From Dryocola boscaweniae (GTDB lineage: Bacteria; Pseudomonadota; Gammaproteobacteria; Enterobacterales; Enterobacteriaceae): DNA of 64,000 bases. The DNA lies in NCBI RefSeq assembly GCF_025215095.1, contig NZ_JALHAP010000081.1:124001-188000 (forward strand), written 5' to 3'. The notes under the pieces are model-generated. The model was not told where the DNA came from. It did no database searches and saw nothing but the letters and a program-made list of their open reading frames with translations. Shown here piece after piece: positions 27,601 through 39,600 of the stretch (positions within the stretch are counted from its first letter, which is position 1; the number at the start of each line of letters is the position of its first letter). The translations under genes and the position numbers were made by a program.

Positions 27601-30600
27601 CAACGGACAGCGAAGGCAATCGTGTTCTGGCAGGCGAAGGCGTGGCGGATGAAAACGGCCGCTGGAGCATCACTACATCAGAGCTGGGCGCGGACGGCAC
27701 CTACAACCTGACGGCAACGGCCGTGAATGCGGCAGGCGTTTCCTCTGCGGAAACCGGCATCTTCCCGATTGTGCTGGATACCGCAGCACCGGAAGCGGCC
27801 AAAGCCGATCTGATGGACGATCAGGGTGACGTGCAGGGTGCAGTGGCAGCCGGCGGCGTGACGGATGACCGTAATCCGCAACTGAGCGGCACCGGCGAGC
27901 CGGGCGCAACCGTAGACGTGTTCCTGGACGGCGCAACCACGCCGGCAGGCAGCGTGGTGGTGGGCGAAGACGGCAACTGGACGCTGGCACTGGCGAACCT
28001 GAGCGACGGCGAGCACAGCTACCAGACCAGGATCACAGACGCTGCGGGCAATGAAACGCGTGGAGAAGAAGTCAGCTTCACCGTGGATAGCAGCAGCATG
28101 ACGATTACTATCGACCAGGCGAACGACGACGCGGGCAGCATCACCGGTGCGGTAATGAACGGCGGTCTGACCGACGACAGCACGCCGGAACTGCAGGGTA
28201 CGACACAGGCTGGTGCCATCGTGACCATCCGCGATGCGGAAGGCAACGTGCTGGGTACCGCCACCGCAGACGATGCTGGCGTGTGGAAATTCCCGCTGAC
28301 CGAAGTGGCAGACGGCGAACACACCTGGACGGCAGAAGTGACCAACAAGGCGGGTAACACCGTACAGGCGAACCTGACTCTGACAGTGGATGCGACGGCG
28401 CCGGAAGCGGCCAAAGCCGATCTGATGGACGATCAGGGCGAAGTGCAGGGCACAGTGGCAGCCGGCGGCGTGACGGATGACCGTACCCCGCAACTGAACG
28501 GCACCGGCGAGCCGGGCGCGACCGTCACCGTGATTGTTGATGGCGCAAGCACGCCGGCAGGCAGCGTGGTGGTGGGCGAAGACGGTAACTGGACGTTGCC
28601 GCTGGGCACCCTGGATGACGGCGAGCATAGCTACCAGACCGTTATTACCGATGCGGCAGGCAATGAAACGCGTGGAGAAGAAGTCAGCTTCACCGTGGAC
28701 AGCAGCAGCGTGGAAATCACCATCGACCAGGCGAACGACGATGCGGGCAGCATCACCGGCGCGGTACTGAACGGCGGTCTGACCGACGACAGCACGCCGG
28801 AACTGCAGGGCACCACGCTTGCAGGCGCCACCGTGACCATCCGCGATGCGGAAGGCAACGTACTGGGCACCGCTACGGCGGACAGCGCAGGCGCATGGAA
28901 ATTCCCGCTGGCTGAAGTGGCAGACGGTGAGCATACCTGGACGGCAGAAGTGACCAACACGGCGGGTAACACCGCACAGGCCACCCTGACCCTGACGGTG
29001 GACACCACTGCTCCGGAAGCGGCCAAAGCCGATCTGATGGACGATCAGGGCGAAGTGCAGGGCGCAGTGGCAGCAGGCGGCGTGACGGATGACCGTACCC
29101 CGCAACTGAACGGCACCGGCGAGCCGGGCGCGACCGTCACCGTGATTGTTGATGGCGCAAGCACGCCGGCAGGCAGTGTGGTGGTGGATAAGGACGGCAA
29201 CTGGACGCTGCCGCTGGGTACCCTGGATGACGGCGAACACAGCTACCAGACCATTATCACCGATGCGGCAGGCAACGAAACGCGTGGAGAAGAAGTCGGC
29301 TTCACCGTGGACAGCAGCGGCGCGGCGATCACCATTGACCAGGCAAACGACGACGCGGGCAGCATTACCGGCGCGGTACTGAACGGCGGCCTGACCGACG
29401 ACAGCACGCCGGAACTGCAGGGCACCACGCTTGCAGGCGCTACCGTGACCATCCGCGATGCGGAAGGCAACGTGCTGGGCACCACTAGCGCAGACGATGC
29501 TGGCGTGTGGAAATTCCAGCTAGCTGAAGTGGCTGACGGCGAGCACACCTGGACGGCAGAAGTGACCAACAAGGCGGGTAACACCGCGCAGGCCACTCTG
29601 ACCCTGACGGTGGACAGCACAGCTCCGGCAGCACCGACAATCACTTCAATGGAAGATGATGTGGGTACCGTGCAGGAAGTCTGGACCACTCCGGGCAATG
29701 TAACGGACGATCCTGCTCCGACCTTTATCGGCACCGCAGAAGCGGGCACTACGATTAATTTGTATGACGGCGACAACGTGCTGGGCACGGTGGTTGCAGA
29801 TAAAGACGGTAACTGGAGCTATACGCCGACCACAAACCTGGTCGATGGCGAACACAGCATCAGCGTCACCAGCACAGACGCGGCGGGTAACGAAAGTGAA
29901 CGCAGCACTGTCTGGGACTTCACGCTGGATACCAGCACGACAGCTCCGGTGATTATCACCAACACCACGGGTGAAATTGGCGGTACGGCAGAGCCGGGCG
30001 CAACCATCACCATCACTAACCCTTCAGACGGCAGTACCGCCAGCGTTGTGGCCGATGAAGACGGTAACTGGAGCATGCAGCCAAACCCAATTGGCGTAGG
30101 TGATACCGATGTAGCCGTTGTGGCCACCGATCCGGCAGGCAACACCAACTCCACCGTAGTGGATGGTCCACAAGACAATACCGCACCGGGTGCGGATGCA
30201 TTCGAGGACGGCAGCATCACTCTGATCGACGATGTCGGTCCGGTGAAAGGCACCATCGACGACGGCAGCACGACCGATGATGCACAGCCGACCTACAGCG
30301 GCCTTATCAGCAGCGAAGGTCTGGCGGACGGCGTGGTAAGCGTCAACGTCTACGACAACGGCGAGCTGATTGGCAGCGCGGCGGTGGATCAGAGCACCGG
30401 TGCCTGGAGCTTCACGCCGGGCAGCGCCCTGGCGAGCGGCAGCCACACCTTCACGGTGGCGGCAGTGGACGCGGCAGGCAACGAAGGTCCGCAGGTAAGC
30501 GGCACGGCAGACGAAGGCTGGGACTTCAACCTGCTGACCAGCGCGCCAGCGCAGCCGTCCATTGAAAACGTAGTGGATGATTACAGCCAGGGCGAGGACC

Positions 30601-33600
30601 CCGACACCGGGTTCCTGCAGAAAGGCCAGGCCACCAACGATGCCACACCGACCATTAACGGCACCGGCGAGGCGGGAACCACGGTCCAGATTTGGGCGAC
30701 GGACAGCGAAGGCAACCGTGTTCTGGCAGGCGAAGGCGTGGCGGATGAAAACGGCCGCTGGAGCATCACCACATCAGAACTGGGCGCGGACGGCACCTAC
30801 AACCTGACGGCAACCGCCGTGAATGCGGCAGGCGTTTCCTCTGCGGAAACCGGCGTCTTCCCGATTGTGCTGGATACTGTGGCACCGGAAGCGGCAACCG
30901 CAGAGCTGCTTGACGATCAGGGCGAAGTGCAGGGCGCAGTGGCAGCCGGCGGCGTGACGGATGACCGTACCCCGCAACTGAGCGGCACCGGCGAGCCGGG
31001 CGCGACCGTCACCGTATACCTGGACGGCGCAACCACGCCGGCAGGCAGCGTGGTGGTGGGCGAAGACGGTAAATGGTCACTGCCGCTGGGCACTCTGGAT
31101 GACGGCGAGCACAGCTACCAGACCAAGATCACAGACGTTGCGGGCAACGAAACGCGTGGAGAAGAAGTCGGCTTCACCGTGGACGGCAGCGGCGTGGAGA
31201 TCACCATTGACCAGGCGAACGACGATGCGGGCAGCATCACCGGCGCGGTACTGAACGGCGGTCTGACCGACGACAGCACGCCGGAACTGCAGGGCACCAC
31301 GCTTGCGGGTGCCATCGTGACCATCCGCGATGCGCAAGGCAACGTACTGGGTACCGCTACTGCAGATAACAACGGTATGTGGAAGTACCAGTTGGCTGAA
31401 GTTGCGGACGGCGAGCACACCTGGACGGCAGAAGTGACCAACACGGCGGGTAACACCGCACAGGCCACCCTGACCCTGACGGTGGACACCACTGCACCAG
31501 CAACACCGACTATCACTTCTATGGAAGATGATGTGGGTACCGTGCAGGAAGTCTGGACCACTCCGGGCAACGTAACGGACGATCCGGCGCCGACCTTTAC
31601 CGGTACGGCAACACCAGGCACTGTAGTCTCCATTTATGACGGCGACAACGTGCTGGGCACGGTAACCGCTGACAATGACGGCAACTGGAACTACACCCTG
31701 ACCACAAACCTGGTCGATGGCGAGCACAATATCAGCGTCACCAGCACAGACGCGGCGGGTAACGAAAGTGAACGCAGCACTGTCTGGGACTTCACGCTGG
31801 ATACCAGCACGACAGCTCCGGTGATTATCACCAACACCACGGATGAAATTGGCGGTACGGCAGAGCCGGGTGCAACCATCACCATCACCGATCCTTCAGA
31901 CGGCAGTACCTCCACCGCTGTAGCGGATGAAGAGGGTAACTGGAGCATGCAGCCAAACCCAATTGGCGTGGGTGATACCGATGTAGCCGTGGTGGCCACC
32001 GATCCGGCGGGTAATACCAACTCCACCATTGTGGATGGTCCGCAGGACAGCACGCCACCGGATAACATTACCTCTGGCATTGTCAGCGGCAGCATTACGC
32101 TGACGGATGATGTTGAGCTTGTTACCGGCTCGATTGCCGATGGCAGCAAAACGAATGACACTCGTCCAACCTATGCAGGCCAGGCAACCGCAGATATCGA
32201 TCATGTCAATATCTACGATAAGGGCACTCTGATCGGTTCAGCCGAAGTGGGTACAGATGGCCGCTGGAGCTTCACGCCGGAGACCGATCTGGCTGAGGGT
32301 GATTACGAATTTACCGTTTCTGCGGTGGACAAAGCCGGTAATGAAGGCCCGCAGGTCAGTGGTACCGCTGACAGCGGCTGGAACTTTACGGTGGACACTA
32401 CCGCACCGGGTGAGAATGCGTTTGAAAGCGGCAGCATCACTCTGATCGACGATGTCGGTCCGGTGAAAGGCACCATCGACGACGGCAGCACGACCGATGA
32501 TGCACAGCCGACCTACAGCGGCGTTATCAGCAGCGAAGGTCTGGCGGACGGCGTGGTGAGCGTCAACGTCTACGACAACGGCGAGCTGATTGGCAGCGCG
32601 GCGGTGGATCAGAGCACCGGAGCATGGAGCTTTACCCCGGGTAGCGCCCTCGCGAGCGGCAGCCACACCTTCACGGTGGCGGCAGTGGACGCGGCAGGCA
32701 ACGAAGGTCCGCAGGTAAGCGGCACGGCGGATGCAGGCTGGGACTTCAACCTGCTGACCAGCGCGCCGGCGCAGCCGTCCATTGAGAACGTAGTGGATGA
32801 TTACACCCACGGGGAAGATGCGGATACCGGCTTCCTGCAGAAAGGTCAGGTCACCAACGACGGTACGCTGACGGTAAACGGCAGCGCGGGTCCTGATATG
32901 ACCGTTCAGATCTGGGCGACGGACAGTGAAGGCAACCGTGTTCTGGCAGGTGAAGGCGTGGCGGACGAAAACGGCCGCTGGAGCATCACTACGGCAGAGC
33001 TGGGCGCGGACGGTGCCTACGATCTGACGGCAACCGCCGTGAATGCGGCAGGCGTTTCCTCTGCGGAAACCGGCGCCTTCCCGATTGTGCTGGATACCGA
33101 AGCACCGGAAGCGGCAACCGCAGAACTGCTTGACGATCAGGGCGAAGTGCAGGGTGCAGTGGCAGCCGGCGGCGTGACGGATGACCGTACTCCGCAACTG
33201 AGCGGCACTGGCGAGCCGGGCGCGACCGTCACCGTATACCTGGACGGTGCAACCACGCCGGCAGGCAGCGTGGTGGTGGGCGAAGACGGCAACTGGACGC
33301 TGGCACTGGCGAACCTGAGCGACGGCGAGCACAGCTACCAGACCAAGATAGCCGACGCGGCAGGCAACGAAACGCGTGGAGAAGAAATCAGCTTCACCGT
33401 GGACGGCAGCGGCGTGGATATCACCATCGACCAGGCGAACGACGACGCGGGCAGCATCACCGGCGCGGTACTGAACGGCGGTCTGACCGACGACAATACG
33501 CCGGAACTGCAGGGTACCACGCTTGCAGGCGCCACCGTGACCATCCGCGATGCGGAAGGCAACGTACTGGGTACCGCTACTGCAGACGGTACTGGCGCAT

Positions 33601-36600
33601 GGAAATTCCCGCTGACCGAAGTGGCAGACGGCGAACACACCTGGACGGCAGAAGTGACCAACCTTGCGGGTAACACCGCGCAGGCCACCCTGACCCTGAC
33701 GGTGGACACTACAGCTCCGCAAGCGCCAGTTATTACTGCCATACAGGATGACGTTGGTTCTGTTCAGTTTACCTCGCAGGTCCAGGGTAACGTGACGGAC
33801 GATCCGGCGCCGACCTTTACCGGCACCGCAGAAGCTGGCACCACAATTACCTTGTATGACGGCGAAAACGTGCTGGGCTCGGTGGTTGCAGACAAGGACG
33901 GTAACTGGAACTACACCCCGACGACCAATCTGGTGGAAGGTACCCACAGTGTGACTGCCACGGCGACTGACGCCGCAGGTAATGTCAGTGAATCCAGTGC
34001 GAAATGGGACTTCCTGTTAGATATTACGCCTCCGAACGTAGGCATTTCTGGAAACTCCGCTGAGTCTTTGAGCGGGATGTCTGAACCGGGAGCAACCATT
34101 ACAGTTATTGATGGTGCTGGTAAAGAATTCACCACCGTTGCCGATCATACCGGCCGCTGGATAATCGCGCCGAACCCGATTGAGGCGGGCGTTTCCGGTA
34201 AGATTTACGCCACCGATCCAGCAGGGAACCAGGGCGATCCGGTTGCCTTCCAGGGCGCGGCGCTGGGCAGCTATAACCTGCTCAATGAAAGCACCCAGGT
34301 GAATACCACCACGGTGGGCGATCAGGCGAACCCAACAACTACCCGACTGGCCGACGGCCGTATCGTGGTGATCTGGCAGGGGGCGGGTACTTCGGCGACT
34401 GAAGTGTATATGCAACTGTATGCAGCAGACGGCGTACACAAAATCGGTACCGAGCAGCAGGTCAACCAGCGTACCAATAATTTTCAGGACAGCCCACAGG
34501 TGGTGGCGCTGGCGGACGGCGGCTTCCTGATCGTCTATGAGTCCTGGAATGGAGGGCTGGACAGTAATGGCGATGGCGTTATCGCACGCCGCTATGGCTC
34601 CGACGGCCAGGCGGTAACGGATGAGTTTGTCGTGAACACCACGACGAGTGGGAATCAGAACAGCCCGAGTGCGATGGCGACGCCCGACGGCGGCTACATC
34701 ATCACCTGGCAGGATCAGAGCAAGAATATCGTTCAGCGCACCTACGGCAACGATAACCAGCCGGAAACCGGCGAGGTTGTGGTGGCAACCGGCAGCAATA
34801 TGGGCGCTTCCGGCGGACCGGAAATGGCGTCCTTCACCGACGGCGCTCACAGCGGGATGTATATCACCGTCTGGAACGCCTCTTCCGGCCCGTCCGACAG
34901 CAGCTCAACCGGCGTGGTGGGGCAAATCTTCGGCGCGGACGGTAAGCCGCTGGGCAATGCCTTCCAGGTGAACACCACCATGGACGGCAGCCAGAACTAC
35001 CCGGATGTCATCACCCTGAAAGACGGCAGCTTTGTGGTTTACTGGGACAGCAATGACTCAGGCGCTAACGGCTCTGATATACGCGCAGTGCATTACACGG
35101 TGGATCCTGCTACCGGCGCGGTATCCGTGCAGGGCACCGGCGACTTTATCGTCAACACCTATACCGACGGTAAGCAGTACAAGCCGGTGGGCGTGGCGCT
35201 GGAAGACGGCGGCTATCTGATTGTCTGGGGTTCAGCGGGCGGCGACGGCAGCGGTTCGGCCATCTACGCGCAGCGCTACGATGCCAACGACAACAAAGTG
35301 GGTCGCGAGTTTATCGTCAATACCACCACCAACGGCAATCAGGGTTACGGCGGTGATACCGTGGACTTAACCCACATTCTGGACGCCACGCTGATGGCCG
35401 ACGGCAATGTGTATGTTTCCTGGCAGTCGGACAACGTGGACGGCAGCGGTATGGGCATCGAGGGGATCGTGGTTGATCCTAACGCGGCTTATTACTCTGA
35501 ATTTACCGTTAACAGCACCACGGCGGGCAATCAGAATCATTCTTCGGTGGCTTCGCTGCCGGACGGCGGCTCGATTGTTGTGTGGCAGTCCGCCACCGGT
35601 GACGGCTCGGGAACCTGTATTAAAGGGCAGATCCTCGATGCCAAAGGGCAACCCGTTGGCGGTGAGTTTACGGTTAACAGCACGACTTCAGGCGATCAGC
35701 TGATGCCGCAGGTTGCGGTATTGCCGAACGGTGATTTTGAAGTGTTGTGGAGCAGCGGCGTCTACATCAAGGGACAAAAGTTCTCTTACACCTATGATGG
35801 CGATTCGCAGATTAGCGGCGCGACGATGTCCGGTTCGGAGTTCAATATTAACTCCGGGACGGCGGCAGATAACCAGTCCAACCCGGTCATTACGGTGCTG
35901 GCGGATGGCGGCTATCTGGCGGTATGGCAGGCGGCGGTCAACGGCGTCTGGCAAGTCTTTGGACGCCAGTACGATATGAATGGTTCGCCGGTGATGGAAC
36001 AGACCGTTCTGACCACCACGACGCTGAATTCACCGACAATCTGGAACGCCTTTACTGGCGACTGGAATCCACTGCCTTCTATTACCACGCTGTCTGATGG
36101 CCGGGTGGCTATTGCTTACACCAATAAAGGCACCGGTTATGACGCCACGGTGATGCTGTACGATCCGGCAACGAAGACAACGACTACCTCAATCGTTGTT
36201 AATCAAACGCTGTCCGATAATCAGGCTTCACCGGTTGTGACGGCGCTGGGCAACGGTAACTTTATTGTCACCTGGGATTCCAACAATAACGGCGGACCGG
36301 ATCAGACAGGCTTTGGCGTGTGGGGCCGGCTTTTCGACTCCGAAGGCCATGCTTTGTCGGATGAGTTTCTGATCAACACCGCGACGGCTGGCGATCAGCA
36401 CATGCCAATCGTAGTCAGCCGCGAGGACGGCAGCTTTGTAGTGGTCTTCGTCTCCGCGACGGATGGTGCGCCGGGCGCCGGGACTCACGGCATCTATGCT
36501 CAGTACTTTGATGCCGACGGGAATAAAGTCGGTCAGCAGATGCAGATTAACCAACTGACCTATGGCGATCAGATTGAAGTGGACGCGACCTTCCTTGCAG

Positions 36601-39600
36601 GCGGACAACTGTATGTCACCTGGACCGATCAGGGCGTGGCGGACGGTGCCGGCTCAGCCATTAAGGGCCGCATCGTGGACCTGGTGGAAACTCTGGGTCT
36701 GGAGCAGGAAACGGCGAAAAACGACGACCCGACCACCATTGACTACTCCCCTTCTGCTGAAGCTGTGGTCGATAGCCTGCCGCCAAACGTTGGGATTTCG
36801 GTCAACAATTCAGACAGGCTGGGCGGCCAGACCGAACCGGGAGCAACCGTGACGGTCATTGATGCGAAAGGCAATTCACATGTTGCCGTGGCGGATGCTA
36901 AAGGCGCATGGCATCTGGAGCCGAACCCGCTGGGGGTAGGCGACAAAGGTTATATCTCCGCTTCTGACGCAGCGGGTAACCAGGGGGTGCCAATTCTGAT
37001 TCGCGGTACGGCGCTGGATGGTTACGATCTGCTGAACGAAAGCACCCAGGTGAACACCACCACGGCGGGCGATCAGGCCAACCCGACGGTTACTCGTCTT
37101 GCTGATGGCAGAATAGTCGTTATCTGGCAGAGTAATGACGGTTCTGTGTTGCTGCCAGATAACAACGTTTATATGCAACTGTATGAAGCAGACGGCGTAC
37201 ACAAAATCGGTACCGAGCAGCAGGTCAACCAGCGTACCAATAATAACCAGGACAGTCCGCAGGTGGTGGCGCTGGCGGACGGCGGCTTCCTGGTCGTCTA
37301 TGAGTCCTGGAATGGAGGGCTGGACAGTAATGGCGATGGCATTATCGCACGCCGCTATGGCTCCGACGGCCAGGTGGTAACGGATGAGTTTGTCGTGAAC
37401 ACCACGACGAGTGGGAATCAGAACAATCCGAGCGTGCTGGCGACGCCCGACGGCGGCTACATCATCACCTGGCAGGATCAGAGCAAGAATATCGTTCAGC
37501 GCACCTACGGCAACGATAACCAGCCGGAAACCGGTGAAGTTGTGGTGGCAACCGGAAACAATATGGGCGCTTCCGGCGGACCGGAAATGGCGTCCTTCAC
37601 CGACGGCGCTCACAGCGGCATGTATATCACCGTCTGGAACGCCTCTTCTGGCCCGTCCGACAGCAGCTCAACCGGCGTGGTGGGGCAAATCTTCGGCGCG
37701 GACGGTAAGCCGCTGGGCAATGCCTTCCAGGTGAACACCACCATGGACGGCAGCCAGAACTACCCGGATGTGATCACCCTGAAAGACGGCAGCTTTGTGG
37801 TCTACTGGGACAGCAACGATTCCGGCGCTAACGGCTCTGACATACGCGCAGTGCATTACACGGTGGATCCTGCTACCGGCGCGGTATCCGTGCAGGGCAC
37901 CGGCGACTTTATCGTCAACACCTATACCGACGGTAAGCAGTACAAGCCGGTGGGCGTGGCGCTGGAAGACGGCGGCTATCTGATTGTCTGGGGTTCAGCG
38001 GGCGGCGACGGCAGCGGTTCGGCTATCTATGCGCAGCGCTACGACGCCCACGACCATAAGGTGGGACGCGAGTTTATCGTCAATACCACCACCAACGGCA
38101 ATCAGGGTTATGTCGGTGATGGCGTGGACTTAACCCACATCCTGGACGCCACGCTGATGGCCGACGGCAATGTGTATATTTCCTGGCAGTCGGACAACGT
38201 GGACGGCAGCGGTATGGGCATCGAGGGGATCGTGGTTGATCCTAACGCGGCTTATTACTCTGAATTTACCGTTAACAGCACCACGGCGGGCGATCAGAAC
38301 GCTCCGATGGTGGTTTCATTACCAACGGGTGGACTGTTCGAAGTATGGGTATCTGCTAACGGCGACGGCTCAGGTACCGGAATCAGAGGTCAGATGCTGG
38401 ATGCCAAAGGCCAGCCGGTGGGCAACGAGTTTACGATTAACAGCACCGTAACGGGTAACCAACTGACGCCGGTAGTACTGGAAAATGGTAATATTGGAGT
38501 GGTCTGGAGCAGTCCGGCTTCCGGCGGCGCCAACTATATCAAGGGCCAGCAGTATACCTATACTTATGACAGCGACGGCAACGTGAATGGCTTAACGGCC
38601 GTGGGGCCGGAGTTCAACATCAGTTCTGGCGCTGGCGCAACCGGTCAGGCCCATCCGGAAATTACTTCTCTCTCTGACGGGGGATATCTGGTGGTGTGGG
38701 AAGCCATTGTCAACGACGAGTATAAAATTTTCGCTCGTCAGTACGGCGAGGATGGTTCACCGGTCAGCGGGGAAATGACCCTGAGTTCTACCGGATTAGG
38801 TGTCGGTATTTTTGGCAACAGCAACTTCTGGAGTCCGCTGCCTTCAGTCTCACAGACCAGCGACGGCAAAGTCGCGATCGTTTTTGCCACGGGGGGAAGC
38901 GGTTATGACAGTAGCCTGCTGATGTACGATCCGGTTACCCATACCGCGGGAAGCGCCGCCGTAGTGAACCAGACCGTCAATGGCGATCAGGCTTCTGCGA
39001 GCGTTAGCGCGCTGGATAACGGTAATTTTGTGGTTACCTGGGATTCCAATAACAAAAGTGGTCCCGACCAGAACGGCTACGGCGTGTGGGGACGTATCTA
39101 TGACGCCAGCGGTCAGGCCGTTTCTAACGAGTTCCTCATTAATACCGTTACCGTAGGCGATCAGCATCTTGCGCAGGTTGTAAGCCGTGCCGACGGCAGT
39201 TTCGTCGCCGTCTTTATTTCGGCAACCGACACGGCGCCGGGGGCCGGTACGAACGGTATTTACGCCCAGTACTTCGACGCCCATGGCAACAAGGTTGGGC
39301 AGCAGATGCAGATCAACCAGTTGACCTATGGCAACCAGGTTGAAGTGGACGCCACCTTTATGGAGGGCGGTCAGCTTTACGTGACCTGGACCGACAAGGG
39401 CGTGGGCGACGGCAGCGGATCGGCGATCAAGGGCCGTATTGTTGACCTGAATGAAACGCTGGGCCTGTCTGATGATGGCGATGGTTTAACCCATATCGAA
39501 TACCAACCGGCGCAGTACTACCTGAACGGTACAGAAGGTGACGATTCACTGGACGGTCGTGGTGCTATCACTATTGATGGTAAAGGTGGAGATGACACGC

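Noticed and set aside
27678..33947. Long open frames on the minus strand inside the adhesin gene (for example 27678–29240 and 32238–33947)
   Set aside because: They mirror the repeat structure and codon bias of the sense gene, lack ribosome sites and recur with each repeat.
27787..39480. Regularly spaced direct repeats that could suggest a CRISPR array or satellite DNA
   Set aside because: Periods are multiples of three, units are hundreds of bases long and in frame; they are protein-domain repeats.
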